The position numbers were made by a program, and so were the translations under genes. From Rathayibacter rhapontici (GTDB lineage Bacteria; Actinomycetota; Actinomycetes; Actinomycetales; Microbacteriaceae): 64,000 nt of DNA. Under the pieces are notes generated by a model, which made no database searches, was not told the DNA's origin, and worked only from the letters and a program-made list of their open reading frames with translations. Shown here in pieces: positions 17,724 through 26,853 of this stretch. The stretch lies in NCBI RefSeq assembly GCF_001995175.1, contig NZ_MUKN01000003.1, forward strand, positions 54,345 through 118,344, in the 5' to 3' direction. Each line of letters begins with the position of its first letter. The first letter of the stretch is position 1.

Positions 17724-18722
17724 TCAGACCGAGCGCGCGGCGCGACGTCCGGCGATGGCGATCGCCACGTCGAGGGCGTTCTGGCTCGACGTGACGCTGG
17801 CGATGCCGGTGCCGGCGATGTCGAAGGCGGTCCCGTGGGCCGGGGTGGCGATGACCACCGGCAGCCCTCCCTGCACGGTCACGCCGCCGTCGAAGCCCAT
17901 CAGCTTGATCGCGATCTGCCCCTGGTCGTGGTACATCGTCACGATGCCGTCGTAGCGGTCCTTCGATCCGACGAAGATCGTGTCCGACGGCCACGGGCCG
18001 TCGACGACGATGCCCTCGGCGGCGGCCGCCTCGACTCCCGGGCGGATGACGTCGATCTCCTCGCGACCGAAGATGCCGTTCTCGCCGTTGTGGGGGTTCA
18101 GCGCGCAGACGCCGAGGCGGGGCGCCTCGATCCCTGAGTCGTGCAGGAGCTCGTGCAGGAGGCGGACGGCGTCGACGACTCCCTGCGTGGTGACCCGCGC
18201 GGCGACGTCGCGGATGCCGATGTGCGACGTGACTCTCGCCGTCCACATCCCCGGGATGATGTTGATCTCGCTCGTCACTCCGTCGTAGTGCAGCTCCTTC
18301 GCGAACCAGCGGAGCTCGTCCTCCTCGGTCATCCCGCCGAGGTGCAGGCTGGTCTTGTTCAGAGGAGTGAAGACGATGGCGCCGATGGCGCCCTCGTTGG
18401 CGAGGTCGATGGCCCGGCGGAGCTGGTGGAGCGCCCGCTCGCCGGCCTCCTTGCTGACCTGCTTCGGCGGGACGGGCTCGCTGGGCGCGGTGCCGTCGTC
18501 GAGGAGGGTCGCGAAGCCGGGTCGGGGCTCGTCGCTCAAGGGGATCTCGGCGCCCACGACGGCCGCGGCGGCGTCCAGCTCGGAGCGGTCGGCGAGGATG
18601 TAGATCTCCGCCGCCTCGAGGTTCGCGGGGTTGGCGAGCAGTCGGGCCGCGAGCTCGGGGCCGACACCCGCCGGATCTCCGAGGGTGAGCGCGATCCTGG
18701 GGCGGACGGGCGTGCTGGTCAT
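17724..18722 (-). CDS. PdxA-family 4-phospho-sugar-acid dehydrogenase (PdxA2-like)
   Basis: A 332-aa protein starting at 18722, overlapping the rpiB stop. PdxA hallmarks: [14 protein letters not shown] at the N-terminus, [28 protein letters not shown], and [17 protein letters not shown] with the metal-binding His, Asp and Lys set, then [11 protein letters not shown]. PdxA oxidises a 4-phospho-3-hydroxy acid and decarboxylates it. Catabolic PdxA2 forms act on 4-phospho-threonate or -erythronate and make dihydroxyacetone phosphate. No pyridoxine gene is near, and the operon context favours the catabolic role. Confidence 0.9.
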   Translation of the reverse strand: MTSTPVRPRIALTLGDPAGVGPELAARLLANPANLEAAEIYILADRSELDAAAAVVGAEIPLSDEPRPGFATLLDDGTAPSEPVPPKQVSKEAGERALHQLRRAIDLANEGAIGAIVFTPLNKTSLHLGGMTEEDELRWFAKELHYDGVTSEINIIPGMWTARVTSHIGIRDVAARVTTQGVVDAVRLLHELLHDSGIEAPRLGVCALNPHNGENGIFGREEIDVIRPGVEAAAAEGIVVDGPWPSDTIFVGSKDRYDGIVTMYHDQGQIAIKLMGFDGGVTVQGGLPVVIATPAHGTAFDIAGTGIASVTSSQNALDVAIAIAGRRAARSV

Positions 18723-19198
18723 GCGTTGTTCTCCTGAGCGGATCCGTCGTAGCTGTTGATGACGTCGACCTTCTCGGCGGACGCGCTGGTGGGGTCGAAG
18801 CGGTGGTCGAGCCATTCGCGGGCGAGGCGCCGGGCGAGCTCCAGGCCGATGACGCGCTGGCCGAAGCAGAGCACCTGCGCGTTGTTGCTGAGCACGGCGC
18901 GCTCGACGGAGAAGCCGTCGTGAGCGGTGACGGCACGGATGCCCGGCACCTTGTTGGCGGCGATGGCGACGCCCAGACCGGTGCCGCAGACGAGCAGCGC
19001 GCGGTCGGCCCGGCCGTCGGCGACCATCCGCGCGGCCTCGACGGCGACGTGCGGGTAGGCCGTGTGCCCGTCGGCGGCCACTCCGACGTCGACGACGCTC
19101 GAGACCCGCGGGTCGGCGGCGAGGTCCTCGAACAGGGCCTCCTTGTACTGGAAGCCGGCGTCGTCGCTGCCGATGACGATCCTGAGGGGTTCGGGCAT
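18719..19198 (-). CDS. rpiB: RpiB/LacAB-family sugar-phosphate isomerase
   Basis: A 159-aa protein starting at the ATG at 19198, 5 nt after the kinase stop. Family features: [16 protein letters not shown] at the N-terminus (Asp-Asp where ribose-5-phosphate isomerase has Asp-His), active-site Cys in [16 protein letters not shown], and [20 protein letters not shown]. RpiB-type enzymes interconvert aldose and ketose phosphates. In erythritol/erythrulose pathways the homologue EryI turns D-erythrulose-4-phosphate into D-erythrose-4-phosphate, which is the role I infer here; ribose or allose phosphate remains possible. Confidence 0.88.
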   Translation of the reverse strand: MPEPLRIVIGSDDAGFQYKEALFEDLAADPRVSSVVDVGVAADGHTAYPHVAVEAARMVADGRADRALLVCGTGLGVAIAANKVPGIRAVTAHDGFSVERAVLSNNAQVLCFGQRVIGLELARRLAREWLDHRFDPTSASAEKVDVINSYDGSAQENNA

Positions 19199-19203
19199 GT
19201 CGG

Positions 19204-20942
19204 TCACTTCTCCTGTGAGGTCGTGGACGAGGGCGTGAGGGCGGGGGTGAGGGAGTCGGCGACGACGCTCACGATGCGGGCGAACGAGACGGCGCCGGCG
19301 TCGGGGTGCCCGATGCTCTTCTCGGCGAGAGGACGCGCGCGTCCCAGTCGCGGGCGCAGCGCCGCGGTCCCGCGGGCGGCCTCCTCGGCGGCCGAGGCGG
19401 CACGGCTCCAGGCCTGCTCGAGGGGCTCGTCGGCCGCGGCGCTGCTGTGCAGGGAGGCCACGGTCGGAGCGAAGGCGTCGACGAGGGTCTTGTCGCCGAC
19501 CTCGGCCTTCCCGAGCCGCTGGATGGCGGCGAGTCCCGCGGCTGCGGCCCGGGCCGAGGCGCCGGAGGTCGAGGGGTCGGCCTCGGCGGCGAGGCTCGCA
19601 CCGGCGCTGGTGAGGCAGACGCCCCAGAGGGCTCCGGAGGTGCCTCCCGCGTGCTCGGCCCAGTTCTCCCCGGCGTCCGCGAGGATCGTGCCGAGGCCGG
19701 CGCCGCGCTCGACGGCGGCCTCCGCCGCCTCGACGGCGGCGGTGATGCCCCGAGCCATCCCGATGCCGTGGTCGCCGTCGCCGGCGATGGCGTCGATGAG
19801 CCCGAACTCCTCCTCGGAGGCCACGACCATGTCGCGGACCTGCTGCAGTCCGAGGAGGACGGCGGGTCCGGCTGCGGCGTGACGGGTGTCGTCGGGGGCG
19901 TGAGCGGGTCCGGCGACCTCGTCGGCGGCGTCCACGGAGTCCGAGGGGGCGAGTGCTCCCTTGCGGAAGGCCGGAGTCGCGCACGCGGCGCTCCACAGCG
20001 CTCGAGGTCCTCGTCCAGCCACAGCAGCGTGGCCGAGACGCCGCTCATGTCGAGACTGGTGACGAGCTCGCCGACCTCCGGCTCCACGACGGTCAGACCC
20101 GCCTGGTCGATCAGGCGCGCGACGTGGCCGTAGAGGACGAACAGCTCCTCGTACTTGAAGGTCCCGAGACCGTTGAGCAGGACGACGACGCGACTGCCCG
20201 CGCCGTCGGGAGCCTCCGACAGCAGGCGGGAGACGAGCAGCTCGGCGAGCTCGGGTGCGGTGGGCAGGTCCGACTCCGAGATGCCCGGCTCCCCGTGGAT
20301 GCCGAGGCCGATCGACATCCGCCCCTCGGGGACGCTGAACAGCGGCGAGGCGGCTCCGGGCAGAGTGCAGCCCGAGAAGGCGACGCCGAAGGATCGGGTC
20401 GCGGCGTTCGCGCGGAGCCCGAGCTCCTCGACCTGGTCGAGATCGAGTCCCTCCTCCGCCGCGGCTCCGAGGATCTTGAAGACGGTGAGGTCCCCGGCGA
20501 TCCCGCGGCGCTTGTGCCGCTCGTCGGCGCTGCCGCTGGCGATGTCGTCCGTGACCTCGATGACGCGCACGTCCATGCCCTCGGCGCGCAGCCGCTCGGC
20601 GGCCTGACCGAAGTTGAGGACGTCGCCCGCGTAGTTGCCGAAGCTGAGGACCACGCCCCCGCCGCGCTCGGTGGCGCGGGCGACGCGGCACACCTGGCCG
20701 GCGGAGGGGGAGGCGAAGATGTTGCCGTACGCGGCGCCGGTCGCGAGGCCCGGGCCGACGAGTCCGGCGAAGGCGGGGTAGTGGCCCGACCCTCCGCCGA
20801 TGACCACGGCGACGCGGTCCGTCGCCAGGGCGTCGCGCCGGGCGACGCCTCCGTCCACGAGTCGGAGGGAGGGATGAGCGGCGACGAGGCCGGCGAGGGC
20901 GTCGTCGGCGAAGGTGGTCGCGTCGTGGTCGAGGACGGTCAC
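19204..20942 (-). pseudogene. Fused DhaK-DhaL kinase (dihydroxyacetone/erythrulose kinase), frameshifted
   Basis: The GTG at 20942 overlaps the upstream stop. The DhaK part has VVIGGGSGHYPAFAG, NYAGDVLNF and the substrate-binding His in GLGIHGEPGIS. The DhaL part has the Mg-ATP motif [22 protein letters not shown] and [10 protein letters not shown]. The frame breaks near 20003, where DEDLER should run into [14 protein letters not shown]; one base is missing. Repaired, it is a single chain of 579 aa, the normal size of ATP-dependent fused kinases. Such kinases phosphorylate dihydroxyacetone or, in L-erythrulose kinases (LerK), a four-carbon ketose. The substrate is inferred from the neighbours. 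Confidence 0.85.
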
Positions 20943-21964
20943 AGGGTCACTTCCTTTTCGGTGAGGTCGGAGGCGTCGACGCTCTGGTCGCGACGGTCGT
21001 CGGGGAGAGCGCGGAGGGCGCTCGGGAGCACCCGACGCAGGTACTCCCGGTTGATCGCGGACACTCCCAGTCCGTCTCCGCCGTAGTGCTCGCAGACGAA
21101 CGTGCCGCGGAATCCCAGTGCGAGGGCGTCGCGCACCGCGTGGCGGTAGTTGATGAGTCCCAGCTCCAGCGGAGCCGGCACAGCGGTGTAGGTCCCCGTC
21201 GCCGGGTCCTCGTCCCGGGCGTAGTTCTTGACGTGCCAGTAGTTGGCGTGGGGGAGGGTCGCGCGCAGCGTCTCCTGCCAGTCGTCGATCGGCCGGTGCA
21301 GGCGGATCAGATTGCCGACGTCGGGGTTGAGCCCGACGTTCTCGAGTCCGACCTCGGTGACGAGGCGGACGGAGCTGGCCGCGGTGCCGAGGTAGGTGTC
21401 CTCGTACATCTCCAGCGTCAGGTCGAGACCGAGCTCGGCGGCGTGACGGCCGAGCTCCGCGACGCGAGTCACGGCGAGCCGCCAGTTCTGCTCGTCCTCG
21501 GGCTCGTCGATCTCGCCCTGGGCGGTCCAGAACCACAGGCGCGAGCGCTGCTCCGCGGTGAGGGGCCGGTGGAAGCCGATCGACACGACGCCGGCGCCCA
21601 GCTGGGCCGCGGCGTCGAGCGTGCGGTGGGAGTAGGCGAGGTTCGCCTCGCCGTGGAGCGGGTCGATGATGCTGGAGCGGACGACGCACACGGACTCGAG
21701 GATCATCTCGGCCTCGCGTCCGGCCGCGCCGAGCGCGTCGAGTCGGGGACGGGAGAGGTCTCCGACGCGGAGCCAGTTGTCGTTGATCTCGATCCGGTCG
21801 AATCCTGCGTCGCGGATGTCGGTGAAGGCGTCGACCCACGTCGACGGGTCGGCGTCGAAGACCGGGACGCGGTCGCGGCCGACGGCGGGGAACTGCAGCA
21901 TCGCCGCGGCGATGGGCCAGGTGTCCGCCGAGAGGGTGCGGTGGGTGGTGGTGGCGACCGTCAT
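20939..21964 (-). CDS. Xylose-isomerase-like TIM-barrel sugar isomerase/epimerase or decarboxylase
   Basis: A 341-aa soluble protein of the AP-endonuclease-2/xylose-isomerase-like superfamily. Metal-site strands are visible: FDRIEINDNW, DLTLEMYEDT with the metal Glu, VGLNPDVGNL with Asp, ANYWHVKNYARDED with His, and GTFVCEHYGG with the last Glu. The family includes isomerases, epimerases, dehydratases and the 3-oxo-isoapionate decarboxylase of apionate use. It sits between the TctA gene (3 nt away) and the kinase (overlap), so its product is probably the substrate of the kinase. A role producing erythrulose is possible but inferred. Confidence 0.85.
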   Translation of the reverse strand: MTVATTTHRTLSADTWPIAAAMLQFPAVGRDRVPVFDADPSTWVDAFTDIRDAGFDRIEINDNWLRVGDLSRPRLDALGAAGREAEMILESVCVVRSSIIDPLHGEANLAYSHRTLDAAAQLGAGVVSIGFHRPLTAEQRSRLWFWTAQGEIDEPEDEQNWRLAVTRVAELGRHAAELGLDLTLEMYEDTYLGTAASSVRLVTEVGLENVGLNPDVGNLIRLHRPIDDWQETLRATLPHANYWHVKNYARDEDPATGTYTAVPAPLELGLINYRHAVRDALALGFRGTFVCEHYGGDGLGVSAINREYLRRVLPSALRALPDDRRDQSVDASDLTEKEVTL

Positions 21965-21967
21965 GTC

Positions 21968-23482
21968 TCAGATCCGTTCGTGGTCGCGCGGAGCGTCGAC
22001 GCGGGGGCGGCGGCGCACGGCGAAGCGGGTCGCGATCTTCGGGCCGACCATCAGCAGGACCGTGAAGAGCAGGATCCCGACGCTGATGGGGTGCTCGAGC
22101 ATGATGAAGAAGCTGCCCTGGCCCAGGGCCGAGGTCTGGACGAGCGACTTCTCGAACAGCGGGCCGAGGACCAGGCCGAGGACGAGCGGCGCCATCGGGA
22201 GGTCGAGCTCCTTCATCAGCCAGCCCAGCACTCCGAAGATCAGCACCAGGAGGACGCTGAACATGTTGTTGCTGACCGAGTAGGCGCCGACGAAGCTGGT
22301 CAGCAGGATGATCGGGTAGAGGTAGCCGTAGGGGATGCGGAGCATCTGCGCGAAGACCGGGGCGAGCGGCAGGTTCAGCACCAGCAGCATCACGTTGCCG
22401 ATGAAGAACGAGACGAGGAGACCCCAGATCAGCGTGGGCTGCGTCTCGAACAGGCGCGGTCCGGGCTGCAGTCCGTACACGGTGAAGGCGCCCAGCAGGA
22501 CCGCCGTCGTCCCGCCGCCGGGGATGCCGAGGGCGAGGGTCGGCACGAAGTTGGCGTTCGCGGCGGCGTTGTTCGCGGCCTCGGGAGCGGCGACGCCCTC
22601 GATCGCGCCCTTGCCGAACATCGCCTTCCGCGGTGAGACGCGCTTCTCGATGCCGTAGGCCATGAACGAGGCGAGGGTCGAGCCCGCACCGGGGAGGATC
22701 CCGAGGACGAAGCCGATGCCGCTTCCGCGCAGGATCGGGCCGGCGCTGCGCTTGAGCTCGGACCGGCTGATGACCATGTCGCGGAAGCGGGTGCGGATCG
22801 GGGCGTCGGCCCCCATCCGGATCTGGTGCAGGACCTCGCCGACCGCGAACAGTCCGATCATGACCTCGATGAAGGGGATGCCGCCGAGGAGGTTGATGTT
22901 GCCGAACGTGAATCGGGCGTCGCTGAATCCGGTGGCCACGCCGACGGTCGAGATCAGCAGGCCGAGGGCGGCCATCATCAAGCCGCGCGACAGCGAGCCG
23001 CCGGCGAAGCTGACGACGATGACGAGACCGAGGATCATGATCGCGAGGTTCTCGACCGGGCCGAAGTTCAGAGCGAGGTCGGCCAGCGGTGGTGCGAGCC
23101 ACATCAGCAGGGCGAGCGAGATGATGGCGGCGATGAACGAGCCGATCGCGCTGATCGCGAGAGCCGATCCCGCTTTGCCGTTCTTCGCCATCTGGTAGCC
23201 GTCGAGCGTGGTGACGACGCTGGCCGCCTCGCCGGGTGTGGAGATGAGCACGGAGGTGATCGTGCCGCCGTACTGGGCGCCGTAGTAGATGCCCGCGAGC
23301 ATGATGAGCGCGGTGACCGGCTCGAGCGTCAGGGTCAGGGGGATGAGGATGGCGACGCCGGTCGTGGAGCCCAGGCCGGGCATGAGCCCGATGACGGTTC
23401 CGAGCAGGACGCCGATGAAGCACCAGAGGAGGTTCTCGGGCGTGAACGCCGTCGAGAAGCCCAGGATGAGGTTGTCGATCAT
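21968..23482 (-). CDS. tctA: Tripartite tricarboxylate transporter, large membrane subunit TctA
   Basis: A 504-aa protein with about twelve hydrophobic segments. TctA signature: GVLLGTVIGLMPGLGSTTGVA near residues 21-41, with its repeat GFVLGILPGAGSTLASFM near 240-260. AAPEAANNAAANANFVPTLALGIPGGGTTAV is also typical (listed in part). Works with TctB and TctC to import carboxylates such as citrate or sugar acids using the ion gradient. Located 9 nt after the tctB stop. Confidence 0.94.
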   Translation of the reverse strand: MIDNLILGFSTAFTPENLLWCFIGVLLGTVIGLMPGLGSTTGVAILIPLTLTLEPVTALIMLAGIYYGAQYGGTITSVLISTPGEAASVVTTLDGYQMAKNGKAGSALAISAIGSFIAAIISLALLMWLAPPLADLALNFGPVENLAIMILGLVIVVSFAGGSLSRGLMMAALGLLISTVGVATGFSDARFTFGNINLLGGIPFIEVMIGLFAVGEVLHQIRMGADAPIRTRFRDMVISRSELKRSAGPILRGSGIGFVLGILPGAGSTLASFMAYGIEKRVSPRKAMFGKGAIEGVAAPEAANNAAANANFVPTLALGIPGGGTTAVLLGAFTVYGLQPGPRLFETQPTLIWGLLVSFFIGNVMLLVLNLPLAPVFAQMLRIPYGYLYPIILLTSFVGAYSVSNNMFSVLLVLIFGVLGWLMKELDLPMAPLVLGLVLGPLFEKSLVQTSALGQGSFFIMLEHPISVGILLFTVLLMVGPKIATRFAVRRRPRVDAPRDHERI

Positions 23483-23491
23483 GTTCGGCTC

Positions 23492-24112
23492 CTAGATGAT
23501 CCCGAGCAGGCCCTGCGGCAGCGGCACGCGCAGCAGGACGACGAAGACGCCGTAGGTGACGGCCCCGGCCGCGAGGGCGACGAGGACGGCGGGCAGGACG
23601 GGGCGGCGCTCGACGAACACCGCGATGACGACGAGCAGCAGCACGAACGCGACGAGGAACCCGACGAGCTGCACGGCGAGCAGGGTCGCCACCACGAGGC
23701 CGACCACGACCGCGAGCATCCGGTTGCGCTGAGACTGGGTCCGGCCGAAGATGTCGACCTCGCCCTCCTCCCAGACGACCGTGTGCACCGATTGCGTGCT
23801 GGTCGTGGCGGCGCCGGGGTCCCCGGCCGGGTGGAGCGGGGAGTCCCCGCGGCCGTCCGCGCCGGACCGGTCGACGGTGTCGAGGATGAGCTCGGCCTGG
23901 GTCGGGACGTCGTCGCGGCGGCGGAGCCGTCCGACCAGGTCGAGGAGGGCGAAGGCGGCGACGAGACCGCCGGACATCACGGGGAGGAAGCCCGGGCCGA
24001 TCTCGCCTCCTTCGACGGTGATGCCGTAGGTGAGGCCGCCCAACACGGCGGCGACGCCCAGGACGGCCAGGACGATGCTGGCGGCGAGACCGCCGCGTTG
24101 AGCGGTGGTCAC
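23492..24112 (-). CDS. tctB: Tripartite tricarboxylate transporter, small membrane subunit TctB
   Basis: A 206-aa protein from the GTG at 24112, which overlaps the tctC stop by four bases. It has two hydrophobic helices at the N-terminus, with the typical GGEIGPGFLPVMSGGL between them, a polar loop of about 60 residues that is longer than usual, and two more helices at the C-terminus. TctB proteins are poorly conserved small partners of TctA. The position between tctC and tctA makes the assignment safe. Confidence 0.88.
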   Translation of the reverse strand: MTTAQRGGLAASIVLAVLGVAAVLGGLTYGITVEGGEIGPGFLPVMSGGLVAAFALLDLVGRLRRRDDVPTQAELILDTVDRSGADGRGDSPLHPAGDPGAATTSTQSVHTVVWEEGEVDIFGRTQSQRNRMLAVVVGLVVATLLAVQLVGFLVAFVLLLVVIAVFVERRPVLPAVLVALAAGAVTYGVFVVLLRVPLPQGLLGII

Positions 24113-25068
24113 TCGCTGAAGACCTTCTCGAGGTCCGCCGTGTTGCCGGCGAGGTACTCGGTGAAGTCGTCGCCGTACTGGGCGTTGGCCTGCATGTAGT
24201 TGGCCTCGATGTACTCCGTGTACGACGCGCTCGACTCGTACTCCTTCGCCGCGTCGATCCAGTACTGGGTGCTCTCCTCGCCGATGCCGCCGGGGGCGAT
24301 GAAGCCGCGGAACTGCGCGAAGGCGACGTCGATGCCCTGCTCCATCGCGGTCGGGATGTCCTTGAGCTCGTCGTAGGTGTAGCGCTCCTCCGACACCGCG
24401 CACAGCGCCTTCAGGTCTCCGGCGTCCAGCTGGGCGACGACCTCGGAGGGGTTGAGCGAGGCCACGTCGACCTGGCCGCCGAGGATGCCGGTGAGGACCT
24501 CGCTGCCCGATTCGAACGGCACGCGGTCGAACTCGACGTCCTGGTCCTCCTCGATGAGGGTGAAGACGATCTCGTCGAGCGACGTGGCGCCGGAGACGGC
24601 GGCGACCACGCGGTCCTCCCGCGCCGCCTCCACGACGTCCGCGCACGTCTCGTACTCGCTGTCGGGCGCGACCACGATGAGCGTGTAGTCGTCGCCGACC
24701 TTCATGATCGGCGTGAAGTCCTCGTAGGTGAACTCGACGTCCTGCGTGACGGGGAGGGCGACGAGGGCCGTCTCGGCAGCGAGGAGGAGGGTGTTCTTGC
24801 CCTGCTGGGAGAGGAAGTAGGAGTAGCCGACGGCGCCGGACCCGCCTTCGCGGTTCTCGACGCTGATGTTCAGGCCGGTGCCCGATTCGAGGCCGGAGGC
24901 GATGGCGCGGCCGGACTGGTCGCTCCCGCCGCCGGCGCCCATCGGGACGACCATCGTGACGTTGCCGGACGGGGCTCCGTCGGCGGCGGGCTCTGCGGAA
25001 CTGCAGGCCGTCAGGCCGAGCAGCGATGCCGCGGCGACGCCGGCGGCCAGATAGGTGCGTGACTTCAT
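24109..25068 (-). CDS. tctC: Tripartite tricarboxylate transporter substrate-binding lipoprotein TctC
   Basis: A 319-aa lipoprotein with lipobox LTAC (Cys22). The mature domain follows the TctC/Bug fold: VTMVVPMGAGGGSDQSGRA at the start, VENREGGSGAVGYSY, and VVAAVSGATSLDE in the second half. It captures the substrate outside the membrane and gives it to TctAB. It is the first gene of the operon, 67 nt after a good promoter. Bug-type proteins bind acids, so the imported compound is probably a carboxylate, in agreement with PdxA-like and FCD-regulator genes downstream. Confidence 0.92.
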   Translation of the reverse strand: MKSRTYLAAGVAAASLLGLTACSSAEPAADGAPSGNVTMVVPMGAGGGSDQSGRAIASGLESGTGLNISVENREGGSGAVGYSYFLSQQGKNTLLLAAETALVALPVTQDVEFTYEDFTPIMKVGDDYTLIVVAPDSEYETCADVVEAAREDRVVAAVSGATSLDEIVFTLIEEDQDVEFDRVPFESGSEVLTGILGGQVDVASLNPSEVVAQLDAGDLKALCAVSEERYTYDELKDIPTAMEQGIDVAFAQFRGFIAPGGIGEESTQYWIDAAKEYESSASYTEYIEANYMQANAQYGDDFTEYLAGNTADLEKVFSE

Positions 25069-25134
25069 CGTCGTGATCTCCAGTGATCGGGGAGGGGAAG
25101 AGCGGACCAGGGCGGGTCTCGTGCCCGGTAGGAA

Positions 25135-25163
25135 GTTTTACATATCCTATTTGATTTTTTCAA
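25135..25163 (-). promoter_or_regulatory. Promoter and candidate operator of the sugar-acid operon
   Basis: Read leftward: -35 TTGAAA (25163-25158), a 17-nt spacer, -10 TAAAAC (25140-25135), 67 nt before tctC. The spacer holds TAGGATATG, and TTGAAAAAATCAA and TAGGA...TCCTA are small dyads across it. This is the AT-richest short stretch in the window. It is a plausible site for the GntR/FCD regulator of the operon. Confidence 0.55.
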
Positions 25164-25321
25164 GAGGGCTCAGGACGGAGCGTTGCGAGACGCCAGCCGG
25201 CCTCACGATCCCGGCGGCGGTGCGTCTGCGTCGGGGCGGTGCCGTGAGCGCCTCCGACACGGTCGCACGGGGGTCGGCGAGGGGAGGAGTGCGTGCCGAC
25301 GAGGACCGCGGTGCGTGTAGT

Positions 25322-25455
25322 GTTCGCGGCGAAAGGGAGTATCCCGCTTCTTCCGTCTCGTCAGTACGTACCAGCGCGATCGCGGTACCGGGCCGGAGCG
25401 AGTGCTGCTGAGCGCGTGACGCTCGCCACTCGGGGAGAGACTTTCGGTTCCCCTC
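25322..25455 (+). promoter_or_regulatory. yybP-ykoY manganese riboswitch
   Basis: The leader of terC has the marks of this class: GGCGAAAGGGAGTA at the 5' side (consensus ...AAAGGGGAGUAG), CGTCAGTAC in the middle, and GGGGAGAGACTTTCGG at the 3' side. CGAAAG (25330-25335) pairs perfectly with CTTTCG (25441-25446) to close helix P1. These motifs form the two docked loops that hold Mn2+. The class very often controls TerC/Alx manganese exporters, and the next gene is terC. Followed by a C-rich run and a pyrimidine-rich start region, with no clear terminator, so control may be on translation. Rightward promoter not certain. Confidence 0.8.
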
Positions 25456-25478
25456 CCCCCCCCGGAAGGCCCCCACCC

Positions 25479-26519
25479 ATGCTCGATCTGCCCACCTGGT
25501 TCGTCGTCGGCTCGTTCGTCGTGCTGAGCCTGATCCTGGCCGCCGACCTGCTGCTCGTCTACAAGCGGCCGCACGTGCCGAGCCTGAAGGAGTCGAGCCT
25601 CTGGGTCGCCTTCTACGTCAGCCTCGCGCTGGTCTTCGCCCTGCTGATGCTGATCCTGGGCGACGGGGAGCACGCGGGCCAGTTCCTCGCGGGCTGGCTG
25701 ACCGAGTACAGCCTCTCGATCGACAACCTCTTCGTGTTCGTCATCATCATGGGCCGCTTCGCGGTGCCGCCGAAGTACCAGCAGGAGGTGCTGATGGTCG
25801 GCATCATCATCGCCCTCGTCTTCCGCGGCCTCTTCATCCTGCTGGGTGCGCAGCTGATCGAGAGCTTCAGCTGGATCTTCTACCTCTTCGGCGCGTTCCT
25901 GGTCTACACGGCCTACAACCAGGCGTTCGGCTCGCACGACGACGAGGACACGAAGGACACGCTCCTCGTCCGGATGCTCCGCCGCCGCGTCGCGATCTCG
26001 GACACGTTCGACGGCTCGAAGATCCGCACCGTCATCGACGGCAAGAAGTACTTCACCCCGATGCTCATCGTGTTCCTGGCGATCGGATCCACCGACCTGC
26101 TGTTCGCGCTCGACTCGATCCCCGCGATCTTCGGCATCACGCAGAGCCCGTTCATCGTCTTCACCGCGAACATCTTCGCCCTGATGGGCCTCCGCCAGCT
26201 CTACTTCCTGCTGGGCGGACTGATCGACAAGCTCGAGTACCTCAAGTACGGCATCGCCTTCATCCTCGCCTTCATCGGCGTGAAGCTCGTGCTGCACGCC
26301 CTGCACGAGAACGAGCTCCCCTTCCTCAACGGCGGCGAGCCGGTGCCCGTCTGGGACATCGACACATGGACGTCCCTCGCGGTCATCATCCTGAGCATGG
26401 CCGTCGCGACCCTCGCGAGCCTGGTCAAGATGCGCCGCGACCACGAGCACATCGAGGTGCGCGACGGCCACCCGGAGGTCGCGCACGACGAGGACGAGGA
26501 GAGCACTCCCGTCCGTTAG
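25479..26519 (+). CDS. TerC/Alx-family membrane protein (probable manganese exporter)
   Basis: A 346-aa protein from the ATG at 25479, directly behind a yybP-ykoY riboswitch. It has about eight to nine hydrophobic helices. TerC motifs: WLTEYSLSIDNLFVFVII with the conserved Asp-Asn, GIIIALVFRGLFI, and GSTDLLFALDSIPAIFGIT with the second Asp site. The C-terminal tail is acidic (HDEDEEST). The family exports Mn2+ and helps to load exported proteins with metal; the old name comes from tellurium resistance. Riboswitch context supports the manganese role. Confidence 0.92.
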   Translation: MLDLPTWFVVGSFVVLSLILAADLLLVYKRPHVPSLKESSLWVAFYVSLALVFALLMLILGDGEHAGQFLAGWLTEYSLSIDNLFVFVIIMGRFAVPPKYQQEVLMVGIIIALVFRGLFILLGAQLIESFSWIFYLFGAFLVYTAYNQAFGSHDDEDTKDTLLVRMLRRRVAISDTFDGSKIRTVIDGKKYFTPMLIVFLAIGSTDLLFALDSIPAIFGITQSPFIVFTANIFALMGLRQLYFLLGGLIDKLEYLKYGIAFILAFIGVKLVLHALHENELPFLNGGEPVPVWDIDTWTSLAVIILSMAVATLASLVKMRRDHEHIEVRDGHPEVAHDEDEESTPVR

Positions 26520-26776
26520 GACGCCTCGTGCGGACCTCGGCGGCACCCCTGTGCGCGGCTCCCGCTGCGGCGGCCGGTCGTCGCGAGTTCCTGGCGGGGC
26601 GCATTCCTGCCGAGCGATCGGAACAGGTCGGCGAGGCTCTCCCGGCTGAGATCCCACGACCCGGCGTCGCGCTCGAGTAGGTCCGTCGCCCGCCGGACGG
26701 GATCGTCGGTGATCGCCCTCCGCGGGGGAGTGCCGTCATTCGGGGTGCCGTCTCCGCCAGGGCGACGGCACCCCAT
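26516..26776 (-). CDS. Doubtful small hypothetical protein
   Basis: The 334-nt gap between terC and the TetR gene holds one weak frame of 86 aa. Its middle looks protein-like (VRRATDLLERDAGSWDLSRE, LADLFRSLGRNAPRQELA), but both ends are Arg/Gly-rich, it overlaps the end of terC on the other strand, and there is no good ribosome site. It could be a real small gene with errors, a gene remnant, or chance. Confidence 0.25.
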   Translation of the reverse strand: MGCRRPGGDGTPNDGTPPRRAITDDPVRRATDLLERDAGSWDLSRESLADLFRSLGRNAPRQELATTGRRSGSRAQGCRRGPHEAS

Positions 26777-26853
26777 CGGGTTCGGCGCACGTGCTCATGC
26801 GCGACTCGGGTGGGACTGAAGGGCGCTGCCCGGCGTTCGCCCGCGGAGCACGC

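Noticed and set aside
19269..23423. A 1384-aa open frame on the minus strand
   Set aside because: It joins part of the real DhaK frame with a shadow frame of TctA and the barrel enzyme. Only the DhaK part is protein-like; the rest is Arg/Pro-rich, as is usual for shadows in high-GC DNA.
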